A DNA stretch of 64,000 bases from contig NZ_JAFBCL010000001.1 of assembly GCF_016907655.1 (NCBI RefSeq), forward strand, positions 4,436,001-4,500,000. The letters are read 5' to 3'. Every line of letters begins with the position of its first letter. Position 1 is the stretch's first letter. The notes beneath the pieces are model-generated. The model did no database searches, was not told the origin of the DNA, and saw nothing but the letters and a program-made list of their open reading frames with translations. Below, piece by piece: positions 52,375 to 63,057 of the stretch. The translations under genes were made by a program, and so were the position numbers. The stretch comes from Saccharothrix algeriensis. Its GTDB lineage: Bacteria > Actinomycetota > Actinomycetes > Mycobacteriales > Pseudonocardiaceae.

Positions 52375-52401
52375 GGCGCGCGGCCACCCCGGCCGCGCGC
52401 C
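52375..52401. terminator. Hairpin between convergent genes
   Basis: GGCGCGCGGCC (52375-52385) pairs exactly with GGCCGCGCGCC (52391-52401) around ACCCC, in the 65-bp gap between the small membrane protein and the thioesterase. Confidence 0.7.
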
Positions 52402-52423
52402 TCGTGCTCCGCTTGAGGCCGCC

Positions 52424-52810
52424 TCAGCCCTTCAGCGTCCGGCTCCGACCGCGGAACTCGGCCACGACCTCCTCACCGCGCCGCACGGTGACGTCGTAGA
52501 TCCCGCTGCGCCCGAACCGGACCCGCTCCACGGCCGAGGCGACCAGCTCCTCGCCCACCCGCACCGGGGCGATGAAGTCGATCTCCGCCCCGGCGGCCAC
52601 CGTGACCGACCCGGCGCGGTTGCAGGCGCAGGCGAACGCGGTGTCGGCGAGCAGGAACAGGTACCCGCCGTGCGTGATCCCGTGCCCGTTGACCATGCGC
52701 TCGGTGACGGTCATGGCGAGCGTGGCGGAACCGTCGGCCAGCGCCAGCGCCCTGATGCCGAGCGCGGTTGACGCGGCATCGTTGGCGAGCATCCCCTCGG
52801 GTCCGTCCAT
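52424..52810 (-). CDS. paaI: PaaI-type hydroxyphenylacetyl-CoA thioesterase
   Basis: 128-residue hot-dog thioesterase. MVNGHGITHGGYLFLLADTAFACACN is the helix-bearing active-site segment, including the GG-x2-x2-LAD pattern of PaaI; VTVAAGAEIDFIAPVRVGEEL follows. It would hydrolyse aryl- or acyl-CoA. ATG 52810 gives the family length of about 130; the longer frame upstream is antisense to a palindrome and not likely. No other paa genes are nearby, so the symbol indicates family only. Confidence 0.88.
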   Translation of the reverse strand: MDGPEGMLANDAASTALGIRALALADGSATLAMTVTERMVNGHGITHGGYLFLLADTAFACACNRAGSVTVAAGAEIDFIAPVRVGEELVASAVERVRFGRSGIYDVTVRRGEEVVAEFRGRSRTLKG

Positions 52811-52881
52811 GGTGCGCACCCTAGGGGGTCCGGCCCCCGGCCCGAAGCGCTCCCACGACGCCGCCCGCCGGGCGAACGGCA

Positions 52882-52917
52882 GCGGGGGTGGCGCCGGACG
52901 TCCGGCGCCACCCCCGC
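52882..52917 (-). terminator. 36-bp perfect palindrome after the chitinase gene
   Basis: Positions 52882-52899 (GCGGGGGTGGCGCCGGAC) and 52900-52917 are exact reverse complements, forming an 18-bp stem with no required loop. It lies 27 bp downstream of the chitinase stop on the minus strand and upstream of the thioesterase. Confidence 0.75.
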
Positions 52918-52943
52918 CGCTTGCAGGGATCACCTCGCAGGGA

Positions 52944-54302
52944 TCACGCCGTGAAGCCCTTGAAGATGTTCGTGAATTCGTACTGGCCCTGGGAGATGCT
53001 GCTGCACGTCGGCGAGATGCCGCCGCCGGGGCAGGAGCCGTTGTCCCGGCCGACCGACCAGAAGCCCAGCAGGCCGATCTTGTTGGCGTTCGCCCACGCG
53101 ACCAGCTTGTTGGCGTGCGCCTGGGTGAAGACCTTGCCGTTGAAGTTGCGGCCGATCATCGGGGTCACGCCGAGCAGGCGCTTGAGCTCCGCGTCGGACT
53201 TGGCCGGCCAGATCGCCTTCATCTGCCGCAGCGAGCTCTCCGCCGCCGCGATCACCGCGTCGCCCCAGTCGGCCCGCGAGGAGCCGAACTCCATGGTCAT
53301 CGGGTTCACCAGCACGGTCAGGCCCTTGGCCGCCGCGTTCTGCAGGATCTGCACCGAGTACGGGTCCATGCCGTAGTCGTCGCCCTGCACCCGCATCGTG
53401 TAGCTGATCGACGTCCCGCGCTCGGTCTGGAGCTTCTTCAGCGCCGTGTTGACCATGTCGTGCGGGATGGAGGCTTCGACGTCCACGTCGAGGTGGTTGC
53501 TGCCGACCGCGTCCAGCACCTTCTTGTACGCGCCGGCCAGGGCGTCGGCCGTGGAGCAGGTGTACTCCAGGTACGGCCCGGCCGCGCCGCCGGTCGCCAC
53601 GATCACGTCGCCGCCCAGCGCCTTGAGCGCCTTGACGTCGTTGATGATCCGGCTGTCGTTGAGCGGGATCGTGCCGCCCCACGAGGGGTTGCAGCCGGAG
53701 CTGTCGGCCAGCGCGAAGGCCAGCGTGAACACCTTCTGGCCGGTCGCGCGGGCCACCGACTCCAGGGACGGGGTCGGCATCGTGATGTCCACGTACGGCG
53801 CGGACTTGATGCTGCCCGGGGGCGGGGTCGTGGTGGACGTGCTGGTGCTGGTCGACGTGCTGGTGGTGGTCGTCGTGGTCGTGGTGGTCGTCGTGGTGGT
53901 GCTGCCGGCGCACGGCTGGCCGTTGAGCTTGCAGTTCGTCGGCAGGCCGGTGCCGTTGACCAGGAACCCGAAGGAGGCCGACGCGCCGGCCGCGAGGCTG
54001 CCGTTGTACTCGCGGTTGGTGAACGTGTGGTGGTTGCCGGAGCTGGTCAGCGCGGCGTCCCAGTAGGAGCCCGGCTTCGTGCCCGCGGGCAGGTCGAACT
54101 CCAGCTTCCACCCGGTCAGCGCCGTGCTGCCGGCGGTGATGGTGTACTTGCCCTGGTAGCCCGATCCCCAGGACGAGTCCTGGGTGAACAGGGCCGTGGG
54201 CGTCGCCGCGGCGCCCGCCGGGGCCGCCAGCAGCAGGCCGGCTGTGACCGCCGCTGCGACTCCGGCCGCCAGTGCGGCCAGTCCTTTGCGCTTGTTCGAC
54301 AT
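52944..54302 (-). CDS. Secreted chitinase: CBM2 plus GH18
   Basis: 452 residues. Signal peptide (1-33), CBM2-type binding module (about 34-131, with one Cys pair and SGYQGKYTITAG, LTGWKLEFDLPAGT), a Thr/Ser/Pro linker (132-165) and a GH18 domain. Catalytic D-x-D-x-E is DVDVE at 272-276; the partner SYTMRVQGDDYGMD and WSVGRDNGSC near the end fit chitinase A/ChiC-type GH18. Degrades chitin to chito-oligosaccharides. Two dre-like sites about 130-165 bp upstream indicate control by the N-acetylglucosamine regulator DasR. ATG 54302 begins the signal peptide. Confidence 0.93.
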   Translation of the reverse strand: MSNKRKGLAALAAGVAAAVTAGLLLAAPAGAAATPTALFTQDSSWGSGYQGKYTITAGSTALTGWKLEFDLPAGTKPGSYWDAALTSSGNHHTFTNREYNGSLAAGASASFGFLVNGTGLPTNCKLNGQPCAGSTTTTTTTTTTTTTSTSTSTSTSTTTPPPGSIKSAPYVDITMPTPSLESVARATGQKVFTLAFALADSSGCNPSWGGTIPLNDSRIINDVKALKALGGDVIVATGGAAGPYLEYTCSTADALAGAYKKVLDAVGSNHLDVDVEASIPHDMVNTALKKLQTERGTSISYTMRVQGDDYGMDPYSVQILQNAAAKGLTVLVNPMTMEFGSSRADWGDAVIAAAESSLRQMKAIWPAKSDAELKRLLGVTPMIGRNFNGKVFTQAHANKLVAWANANKIGLLGFWSVGRDNGSCPGGGISPTCSSISQGQYEFTNIFKGFTA

Positions 54303-54429
54303 CGCACTTGCTCCCGTGGCAGGGGGACGGGGGTGGTGGAAGTGGTGCGGGAGCGCGGGGCGCGGCACGCCCCCACACCACGTCGCGTGCGGCGCCGCCA
54401 CAACTGACAGCACCGACACAGTGACGGTA

Positions 54430-54445
54430 GGTGGCCTAGACCACT
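54430..54445. promoter_or_regulatory. DasR-responsive element (dre)-like site 1
   Basis: GGTGGCCTAGACCACT differs from the dre core TGGTCTAGACCA in one position (C for T). Located between the chitinase gene and the MetE-like gene, 21 bp centre-to-centre from the second site. DasR represses chitin genes in streptomycetes, and no dasR gene is in the window. Confidence 0.75.
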
Positions 54446-54451
54446 TCGTCA

Positions 54452-54467
54452 ATGGGTCTAGACCTTT
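54452..54467. promoter_or_regulatory. DasR-responsive element (dre)-like site 2
   Basis: ATGGGTCTAGACCTTT contains the perfect 10-bp palindromic core GGTCTAGACC. With site 1 it would allow two DasR dimers on the same DNA face (two helical turns apart). It ends 37 bp before the start of the MetE-like gene, so that gene could be affected too. Confidence 0.75.
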
Positions 54468-54504
54468 TCCGGTCGAGCCGGGTGGGAACCGGGGGTGGGA
54501 CACT

Positions 54505-55521
54505 GTGCCCGTGGATGCTGCCCCCTGGTCCGCCGGCGCCGCGACCGGCATCGGCTCGCTGCCCGGAACCGACCCGCTGGAGGCCGCGCGCGTCGTCCTC
54601 GGCGAACTGCCCGACCTCCCCCACCTGCCCGAGCTGCCCGCGCGCGGCGTCGGCGCCGACCTCCTCGGCCGCACCGCCGCGCTGCTGGTCGACCTGCCGG
54701 TGGAGGTCGTGCCCTCCGGCTACCGCACCGCCGCGCACCCCGGGCGGGACCACCGCCGGGCGGTGGACCTGCTGCGCCGCGACCTCGACGCGTTCGAGGA
54801 GGCGGCCGACGGCCGGGCGCCGGAGGTGGTCAAGGTCCAGGCCGCCGGGCCGTGGACGCTGACCGCCGGCGTCGAGCTGGCGCGCGGGCACCGGGTGCTG
54901 ACCGACCGGGGCGCGCTGCGGGAGTTCGCCGAGTCGCTGACCGAGGGCCTGGCCCGGCACGTGGCCGAGGTGGCGAAGCGGACCGGCGCGCGGGTGCTGG
55001 TCCAGCTCGACGAGCCGAGCCTGCCCGCAGTGCTGCGCGGGCTGCTGCCCACGCCGTCCAAGCTGGGCACGGTGGCCGCGGTCCCCGGGCCCGACGCGCG
55101 GGCGCTGCTGCAGTCGGTGATCGAGGGCGTCGGCGCGGACGTGGTCGTGCACTGCTGCGCGCCCCGGCCGCCGATCACGCTGCTGCGCGAGGCGGGCGCG
55201 AAGGCGGTCGCGTTCGACGTGGCGGTGCTCGACCCGCAGCTGTGGGACGAGGTCGGCGAGGCTTGGGAGGAGCGCACGGCGCTGTGGCTGGGCGTGACGC
55301 CGAGCGTCGACCCCGGCCGCCCGGTGGAGCTGCGCGAGGTGGCCCGGCCCGCGCTGGACCTGGTCGACCGCCTCGGCTTCCCGCGCTCGGTCCTGGGCGC
55401 GCACGCCGTGCCGACGCCGGCGTGCGGGCTGGCCGGCGCGACCGCGGCCTGGGCGCGGCGGGCGCTGGCGCTGACCCGCGACGCGGGCCGGGCGTTCGTC
55501 GAACCGCCCGAGGGCTGGTGA
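54505..55521 (+). CDS. Methionine synthase-like protein (MetE C-terminal/UROD fold)
   Basis: 338 residues, about half the length of MetE. It starts ATGIGSLPGTDPLEAARVVLGELPDLPHLPELPARGVGAD, matching a conserved actinobacterial single-domain group, with QLDEPSLPAVLRG and VVHCCAPRPP; the zinc ligands typical of MetE are only partly recognisable (His-Cys-Cys). The full cobalamin-independent reaction is therefore uncertain. GTG 54505 or GTG 54511 is the start. From memory it corresponds to Rv3015c, which in mycobacteria precedes ligA; here the GH9 gene follows instead. Confidence 0.8.
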   Translation: MPVDAAPWSAGAATGIGSLPGTDPLEAARVVLGELPDLPHLPELPARGVGADLLGRTAALLVDLPVEVVPSGYRTAAHPGRDHRRAVDLLRRDLDAFEEAADGRAPEVVKVQAAGPWTLTAGVELARGHRVLTDRGALREFAESLTEGLARHVAEVAKRTGARVLVQLDEPSLPAVLRGLLPTPSKLGTVAAVPGPDARALLQSVIEGVGADVVVHCCAPRPPITLLREAGAKAVAFDVAVLDPQLWDEVGEAWEERTALWLGVTPSVDPGRPVELREVARPALDLVDRLGFPRSVLGAHAVPTPACGLAGATAAWARRALALTRDAGRAFVEPPEGW

Positions 55522-55550
55522 CCGGTCCGGCCGGCGGCTAGTCTCCCCTC

Positions 55551-55574
55551 ATTAGGGAAGGTTCTTTACTTAGG
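55551..55574. promoter_or_regulatory. A/T-rich imperfect dyad upstream of the GH9 gene
   Basis: The segment begins ATTAGGGAAGG and continues TTCTTTACTTAGG, an imperfect inverted repeat 30 bp before the ATG. TTCTTTAC (55562-55569) is identical to an 8-mer upstream of the secreted phosphoesterase (9561-9568). Confidence 0.4.
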
Positions 55575-55603
55575 CCACCGCCGCCGGCCGGAGCGGAGGT
55601 TCC

Positions 55604-57454
55604 ATGGGGTTCCCACGACGGGCGCTGGCGCTCGTCCTGGTCGGCTCGCTGTCGGTGGTCCCGGTCGCGCCCGCGCAGGCGGCGCCGGCCGGGCAGGTGC
55701 GGGTGGACCAGGTCGGCTACGGCACGTTCGAGCCGAAGCGGGCCTACCTGATGACGCCCGCGCCGGTGGGCGGCCGGTTCGCGGTGGTCGACGCGCGGGG
55801 CCGCACCGCGTTCTCCGGCCGGGTCGGCGGGTCGCTGGGCGCCTGGAGCGCGGGGTACGGCGCGGTGCAGCCGATCGACTTCACCGGCCTGGTCCGGGCG
55901 GGCGCCTACCGGATCAGGGCGGGCGGCGCGACCTCGCCGCCGTTCCGGGTCGGCGAGGGCCTGTTCACGGCGGTCGCCGACCGGACCGTGGAGTTCTTCC
56001 AGGCGCAGCGGGACGGGGCCGACGTCGTCCCGGGGCGGCTGGGCCGCGCGCCCGCCCACCTGGCCGACCGCTCCGCGACCGTCTACGACACCCCGGTGTT
56101 CCGCGGTGACGGCGGCGACGAACTGGCCGAACCGCTCAAGCCCACCGGGGACACCGTGGACGTGGAGGGCGGCTGGTTCGACGCGGGCGACTTCGTCAAG
56201 TTCACGCACGCCTCGGCCTACGCGACGGCCGCGATGCTGTTCGCGCAGCGCGACCGGCCGGACCCGGCGCTGGCCGCCGAGACCCGGTTCGGGCTGCGCT
56301 GGCTGGACAAGGTCTGGGACGCCGACCGCGGGGTCCTCCACGCGCAGGTCGGCATCGGCACCGGCAGCCCCGAGCACGGCTTCCTGGGCGACCACGACGT
56401 GTGGCGGCTGCCGGAGGACGACGACCGGCTCGACGTGCGGCCGGGGGACGCGAAGTACTTCATCAAGCACCGCCCCGTGTTCCGGGCCAACGCGCCGGGG
56501 GAGCGGATCAGCCCCAACCTGGTCGGCCGGGTCACCGCGTCGTTCGCGCTGGCGGCGCAGGTCGAGGCCCGGCGCGACCCCGGGCTGGCGCGCTCCCTGC
56601 TGGCGCGGGCGGCGGCGCTGTTCGAGCTGGCCGAGACCTCGGACGTCGGCGAGCTGGTGACGGCGTTCCCGCACGCCTACTACCCCGAGGACTCGTGGAC
56701 CGACGACCTGGAGTTCGGCGCGACCCAGCTCGCGCTGGCGGGCCGGGCGCTGGGCGACCCGCGCGCCCCGGGGTGGGCGCGGACCGCGACGCACTGGGCC
56801 GCCGCCTACCTGGCCGGCGGTGACCGCGACACGCTCAACGTCTACGACACCAGCGCGCCGGCCCACCACGACCTGGTGCGGCTGCTGCGCACGGGCGTGC
56901 CCGGCGCGGAGGTGACGGAGGCGCAGCTGGTCGGCGACCTGCGGCGGCAGCTCCGGTCCGGTGTGGACAGCGCGGCGGGCAGCCCCTTCCGCACGGCGGC
57001 GAGCGTGACGTCGTTCGACGTGGCGACCCGCAGCTTCGGCTTCGCGGCCACCGCGCGGCTGTACCGCGCGCTGACCGGCGACCGCTCGTTCGACGCCTTC
57101 GGCGTGCAGCAGCGCAACTTCGCGCTCGGCGCGAACGCCTGGGGCACCACGCTGGTCATCGGCGTGGGCAGCACGTTCCCGCGGTGCCCGCACCACCAGG
57201 CGGCCAACCTGTCCGGCGACCCGGACGGCGGGCGCCGCGTCCTGGTGGGCGGGGTGGTCAACGGGCCCAACGCGGCGGAGCTGTTCGACGGCCTCGGCGA
57301 GATGCCCGAGGGCGCCGTCCCGTGCGCGAACCCCCACCCCGGGCGGTTCGACTCGGCGACGTCGCGGTTCGTGGACGAGCTGACGTCGTGGCCCAGCTCG
57401 GAGCCGGCCATCGACTTCACCGCGACGGCGGTGTTGGCGTTCTCCCTGGCCTAG
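55604..57454 (+). CDS. Secreted GH9 endoglucanase
   Basis: 616 residues. Signal peptide (1-26), an Ig-like N-terminal domain (about 30-118: VRVDQVGYGTFEPKRAYLM), then a GH9 (alpha/alpha)6 domain. Catalytic aspartates fall in EGGWFDAGDFVKF (Asp193, Asp196), and the acid Glu600 in SSEPAIDFTATAVLAF; the His region is PRCPHHQAANLSG. It should cleave beta-1,4-glucan. No CBM is attached, unlike many secreted cellulases. ATG 55604 has GGAGG seven bases upstream. Confidence 0.92.
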   Translation: MGFPRRALALVLVGSLSVVPVAPAQAAPAGQVRVDQVGYGTFEPKRAYLMTPAPVGGRFAVVDARGRTAFSGRVGGSLGAWSAGYGAVQPIDFTGLVRAGAYRIRAGGATSPPFRVGEGLFTAVADRTVEFFQAQRDGADVVPGRLGRAPAHLADRSATVYDTPVFRGDGGDELAEPLKPTGDTVDVEGGWFDAGDFVKFTHASAYATAAMLFAQRDRPDPALAAETRFGLRWLDKVWDADRGVLHAQVGIGTGSPEHGFLGDHDVWRLPEDDDRLDVRPGDAKYFIKHRPVFRANAPGERISPNLVGRVTASFALAAQVEARRDPGLARSLLARAAALFELAETSDVGELVTAFPHAYYPEDSWTDDLEFGATQLALAGRALGDPRAPGWARTATHWAAAYLAGGDRDTLNVYDTSAPAHHDLVRLLRTGVPGAEVTEAQLVGDLRRQLRSGVDSAAGSPFRTAASVTSFDVATRSFGFAATARLYRALTGDRSFDAFGVQQRNFALGANAWGTTLVIGVGSTFPRCPHHQAANLSGDPDGGRRVLVGGVVNGPNAAELFDGLGEMPEGAVPCANPHPGRFDSATSRFVDELTSWPSSEPAIDFTATAVLAFSLA

Positions 57455-57460
57455 CGGGCC

Positions 57461-57967
57461 TCACAGCCGCTCGAACGGCTCCGCGTACCGGAAGCGCCCG
57501 CGCAGGTCCGGGCGGTGGGAGTGCAGGGTCCGCACCTGGAAGTACCGGCCCCACTCCGGGTCCGGGGACACGACCCCGCACTCCCGCGCCGGGCGGAAGC
57601 CGAAGCGCGCGTAGTACTCCGGGTCGCCCAGCAGGGCCACCAGCGGCTCGTCGAGGGCGTCGGCCGCGCCGAGCACGGCGTGCACCAGGGCCTTCCCGAC
57701 GCCGCGCCGCTGGTGGTCCGGCCGCACGCCGAGCGGCCCGAGGCCCAGGGCGGGCGCGCCCCCCACGGTGGCCCGCGTGCACACCACGTGCCCGACGACC
57801 GCGCCGGAGGGGTCCTCGGCGACCAGCGACAGGGCGGGGATCCAGCCCGCGTCGGCCCGCAGCTCGGTCACCAGCCGGGCTTCGCCGCCGGGCCGGGCGG
57901 CGAACGCGGCCTCGGTGACGTCGGTGATCGCCTGCACGTCCTCGGGTGTCTCGCGTCTGATCAGCAC
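57461..57967 (-). CDS. GNAT family N-acetyltransferase
   Basis: 168 residues. Acetyl-CoA motif LGLGPLGVRPDHQRRGVGKALVHAVL and the C-terminal DPEYYARFGFRPA, typical of the YhbS-type GNAT subgroup. GTG 57967 starts MLIRRETPEDVQAITDV. It ends 6 bp from the convergent GH9 stop, and lies 9 bp downstream of the LysR gene on the same strand, so it may be co-transcribed. Substrate unknown. Confidence 0.9.
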   Translation of the reverse strand: MLIRRETPEDVQAITDVTEAAFAARPGGEARLVTELRADAGWIPALSLVAEDPSGAVVGHVVCTRATVGGAPALGLGPLGVRPDHQRRGVGKALVHAVLGAADALDEPLVALLGDPEYYARFGFRPARECGVVSPDPEWGRYFQVRTLHSHRPDLRGRFRYAEPFERL

Positions 57968-57976
57968 CGGGGAAGC

Positions 57977-58882
57977 CTACGGCGTGGCCAGGTGCACGCC
58001 CGAGGGCATTTCCGCGCCGCGCAGGAAGGCCAGCAGGACGTTGCGGAACGCCCGCGCGGCGTTGGTCGGCGCCACGTCCGCCCGGTGCGCCAGGCCCACC
58101 GTGCGGGTGGTGCTCGGCGCGAGCGGGGTGCCGTGCAGGGACCGCGCCGCCAGGACCGTGCTGGGCACGATCGCCACGCCCAGGCCGACCTCCACGAACC
58201 GCAGCACGGCGTCCATCTCCCCGCCCTCCACCGCGAACTGCGGCTCGAAGCCCGCGCCCCGGCACGCCGCCAGCGTCGTCTCCCGCAGGTCGTAGCCGGG
58301 TCGGAACATCACCAGCGGGTGCTGCTCCAGGTCGGTCAGGCGCAGCCGGTCCACGCCCAGCGGCCGGGCGGAGGCGACGACCAGCTCCTCGCGCAGGACC
58401 GGCGCGACGGTCAGGGCGCGGTGGGCGTCGCTCGGCGACACGATGACCAGCGCCAGGTCCAGGTCGCCCGCCTCCAGCGCCCGCACCAGGTCCCGCGACC
58501 CGCCTTCGGTGACCGACACCCGGATGCCGGGGTGCGCGTCGTGGTAGCGCTTGATGACGTCGGCGAACAGGCTGCCGCACAGGCTCGGGGTCGCGCCGAC
58601 CCGCACCCGGCCGCGCCGGAGCCCGACCAGCTCGGCCACCTCCAGCCGCGCGGTGTCCACATCGGACAGGATGCGGCCGGCCACCGGCAGCAGCGCCTCG
58701 CCCGCCGGGGTGAGGGTGACGTTGCCGCGCGCCCGGCTGAACAGCTCCGCCCCCAGCTCCCGCTCCAGCGCCCGGATCTGCTGGGACAGCGAGGGCTGCG
58801 CCACACGCACCTCCTCGGCGGCCCTGGTGAAGTGCCGCGTCCTGGCCACTGCCAGGAAGTACGCCAGCTGCTGGAGGGTCAT
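57977..58882 (-). CDS. LysR family regulator divergent from sdhCAB
   Basis: 301 residues. N-terminal HTH: MTLQQLAYFLAVARTRHFTR with AEEVRVAQPSLSQQIRALERELG, then the ligand-binding domain (GRVRVGATPSLCGSLFADVI, FVEVGLGVAIVPSTV). The divergent arrangement and a dyad in the 72-bp gap suggest it controls the succinate dehydrogenase operon as well as itself. ATG 58882. Confidence 0.93.
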   Translation of the reverse strand: MTLQQLAYFLAVARTRHFTRAAEEVRVAQPSLSQQIRALERELGAELFSRARGNVTLTPAGEALLPVAGRILSDVDTARLEVAELVGLRRGRVRVGATPSLCGSLFADVIKRYHDAHPGIRVSVTEGGSRDLVRALEAGDLDLALVIVSPSDAHRALTVAPVLREELVVASARPLGVDRLRLTDLEQHPLVMFRPGYDLRETTLAACRGAGFEPQFAVEGGEMDAVLRFVEVGLGVAIVPSTVLAARSLHGTPLAPSTTRTVGLAHRADVAPTNAARAFRNVLLAFLRGAEMPSGVHLATP

Positions 58883-58893
58883 AGGCCCAGGCT

Positions 58894-58913
58894 ATCGTCA
58901 AGCAACCCACGAT
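58894..58913. promoter_or_regulatory. LysR-type operator ATCGT-N10-ACGAT
   Basis: A perfect 5-bp inverted repeat with a 10-bp centre (T-N11-A geometry within it), 11 bp upstream of the LysR start and 41 bp upstream of sdhC. TTGGAC (58917-58922) and TAGCGT (58942-58947) follow as a possible sdhC promoter with a 19-bp spacer and a short leader. Confidence 0.6.
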
Positions 58914-58954
58914 GTATTGGACGACTCGTCACACCGGTTCCTAGCGTCGGAGCC

Positions 58955-59584
58955 GTGGACACGATCCGGCTCTACCGCAGCACGATCGGCAAGAAGGCCG
59001 TCATGGCGGTCACCGGGGCCGTGCTGCTCCTCTACGTCGTCGCGCACATGGTCGGCAACCTGTCGATCTTCGCCGGGCCGGGCGCGCTCGACGCCTACGG
59101 CCGGTGGCTGCGCGGCACCGGGGTGCTCTGGCCGGTGCGCATCGGCCTGCTGGCGTGCGTCGGGCTGCACTTCACCGCCGCCTACCAGCTCACCGCGCGG
59201 GCCCGCCGCGCCCGCGGCCGGTACGAGCACCGGCGGCCCGTGCAGGGCTCCTACGCCGCGCGCACGATGCGGTGGGGCGGCGTGGTCATCGCGCTGTTCG
59301 TCGTCTACCACCTGCTGGACCTGACCGTCGGGGTGCTCAACCCCAACGGCGTCCCCGGCGCGATCCACGCCAACGTCGTGGCGGACTTCCAGCACTGGTA
59401 CGTGGTGCTGGCCTACGCGGTGGCCGTGGTCGCGCTGGGCCTGCACATCCGGCACGGCCTGTGGAGCGCCACCCGGACCCTCGGCGTCACCACCTCCCGC
59501 GTCGTCGGGCTCGGCGCGGCGGTCGTGATCTGCGCCGGGTTCCTCTCCGTCCCCTTCGCCGTCTTCACCGGATTGGTGAGCTGA
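58955..59584 (+). CDS. sdhC: Succinate dehydrogenase cytochrome b / membrane anchor subunit
   Basis: 209 residues with five hydrophobic segments ([91 protein letters not shown]). His residues in helices 1, 2, 3 and 4 can ligate two b haems, as in the single-subunit type anchor (no separate SdhD). GTG 58955 begins. This is the same arrangement as the mycobacterial Sdh1-type complex. Followed 1 bp later by sdhA. Confidence 0.93.
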   Translation: MDTIRLYRSTIGKKAVMAVTGAVLLLYVVAHMVGNLSIFAGPGALDAYGRWLRGTGVLWPVRIGLLACVGLHFTAAYQLTARARRARGRYEHRRPVQGSYAARTMRWGGVVIALFVVYHLLDLTVGVLNPNGVPGAIHANVVADFQHWYVVLAYAVAVVALGLHIRHGLWSATRTLGVTTSRVVGLGAAVVICAGFLSVPFAVFTGLVS

Positions 59585-59585
59585 C

Positions 59586-61492
<1,907 letters not shown>

Positions 61493-61496
<4 letters not shown>

Positions 61497-62239
61497 GACT
61501 GACCCTGCGGATCTGGCGGCAGAGCGGCCCGACCGGGCGGCTGGTGGACTACCCGCTGGACGGCCTGTCGCCGGACATGTCGTTCCTGGAAGCGCTGGAC
61601 GTGCTCAACGAGCGGCTGGTGCTCGCCGGCGAGGAGCCGGTGGCGTTCGACCACGACTGCCGCGAGGGCATCTGCGGCGCGTGCGGCGTGATGATCAACG
61701 GCGTCGCGCACGGGCCGCAGAAGGCGACCACGGCGTGCCAGCTGCACCTGCGGCACTTCCGGGACGGCGACGTGCTGACCGTGGAGCCGTGGCGCGCCGA
61801 GCCGTTCCCGGTGCTGCGGGACCTGGTGGTGGACCGCTCGGCGCTCGACCGGATCGTGGCCGCCGGCGGTTACGTCAGCGCGCCGACGGGCAGCGCGCCG
61901 GACGCCCACGCCACGCCCGTGCCGAAACCGGACGCCGACACGGCGTTCGAGGCGGCGGCGTGCATCGGCTGCGGCGCCTGCGTCGCGGCCTGCCCCAACG
62001 GCTCGGCGATGCTGTTCACCGCCGCGAAGGCCACCCACCTCGGCGTGCTGCCGCAGGGGCAGCCCGAGCGGTACTCGCGGGCCCGCGACATGGTGGCCGA
62101 GCACGACGCGGCGGGGTTCGGCGGCTGCACCAACACGGGGGAGTGCACCGCGGTGTGCCCCAAGGGCATCCCGCTGACCACCATCACCCGGCTCAACGCC
62201 GACCTGCTGCGCGCTCACACCAGCCGCAGCGACAGGTAG
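61493..62239 (+). CDS. sdhB: Succinate dehydrogenase iron-sulfur subunit
   Basis: 248 residues. [2Fe-2S] ligands: Cys56, Cys61, Cys64 ([10 protein letters not shown]) and Cys82; [4Fe-4S]/[3Fe-4S] ligands in [12 protein letters not shown] (157, 160, 163, 167) and [14 protein letters not shown]. Carries electrons from the flavin to the membrane subunit. GTG 61493 overlaps the sdhA stop (GTGA). The 3' end overlaps the convergent YeiH-family gene by 25 bp. Confidence 0.96.
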
Positions 62240-63003
62240 CCCACCGAGCACACCAGCAGCGTCGCCAGCAGGCCCAGCAGCAGCGCGCGCGGTCCGGTCG
62301 CGAGCAGGGAGCGCGGCCGGACCGCCGTGCCCAGGCCGAACATGGCCGCCGTGAACAGCGCCGTGGTCAGCACCCGGGACCAGTCCACCGCGGCGCCCGG
62401 CAGCAGGTCCGCCGACCGGACCGCGACCATCGCCAGGAACCCCAGCAGGAACAGCGGGACCAGCGGCCCGCGCCGCCGGTTCACGCCCGCCGCGATCGGC
62501 GCGAGCAGCGCCACCCGGCTCAGCTTGACCGCCATGGCCGTCGCCAGGCCCGCCGGCGACGCGGCGGCGGCCACCTGCGCCACCTCGTGCACGCTGAGCC
62601 CGATCCACTCCGGCGACGCGCCCAGCAGCGGCAGGACCACCATGGTGAGGGTGCCGAACAGCGTCACCAGGGCGATCCCGGTCGCGACGTGCTCCTCGTC
62701 CCGCTCGGTCGCCACGGCCGCGATCGCCGACGCGCCGCAGATCGAGAAGCCGCTGGCCACCAGCACGCACAGCCCGCGCGGCAGCCCCAGGCGCCCGCCG
62801 AGCCACAGCGTGCCGCAGAACGTCACCCCGACCGTGACCACCGCGGCCACCAGGATCCCCGGCCCCAGGTCGACCAGCTGCGGCAGCGACAGCTGCAGCC
62901 CGAGCAGCACCACCCCGGCGCGCAGCAGCTTGCGGGTGAGCGGCGCCAGGTCCGGCAACCGCCCGCCCACCAGGACTCCCAGGACCAGCGCAGCGATCAG
63001 CAC
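62215..63003 (-). CDS. YeiH/UPF0324 family membrane protein
   Basis: 262 residues with about eight membrane segments. Signature segments: [30 protein letters not shown], and [14 protein letters not shown]. Typical members are about 330 residues; here the first helices appear short because the best start is GTG 63003 ([14 protein letters not shown]), with further hydrophilic in-frame sequence upstream but no ATG/GTG. The N-terminus may therefore be truncated or begin elsewhere. Divergent from a LysR gene, an arrangement also seen with yeiE-yeiH in enterobacteria; sulfite or sulfur transport is one suggested role. Confidence 0.8.
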   Translation of the reverse strand: MLIAALVLGVLVGGRLPDLAPLTRKLLRAGVVLLGLQLSLPQLVDLGPGILVAAVVTVGVTFCGTLWLGGRLGLPRGLCVLVASGFSICGASAIAAVATERDEEHVATGIALVTLFGTLTMVVLPLLGASPEWIGLSVHEVAQVAAAASPAGLATAMAVKLSRVALLAPIAAGVNRRRGPLVPLFLLGFLAMVAVRSADLLPGAAVDWSRVLTTALFTAAMFGLGTAVRPRSLLATGPRALLLGLLATLLVCSVGYLSLRLV

Positions 63004-63057
63004 ACTGCCAGCGTGGGGCGCGCCGGCGCGCCCCGGTAGCCGGCCGCGGGCGATGAA

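Noticed and set aside
55538-57337. Long open frames antisense to real genes, here opposite the GH9 gene
   Set aside because: They arise from G/C at third codon positions; their translations are Arg/Gly/Pro/Ala-rich with no domain pattern, and the other strand carries a clear enzyme. The same applies to many frames across the window.
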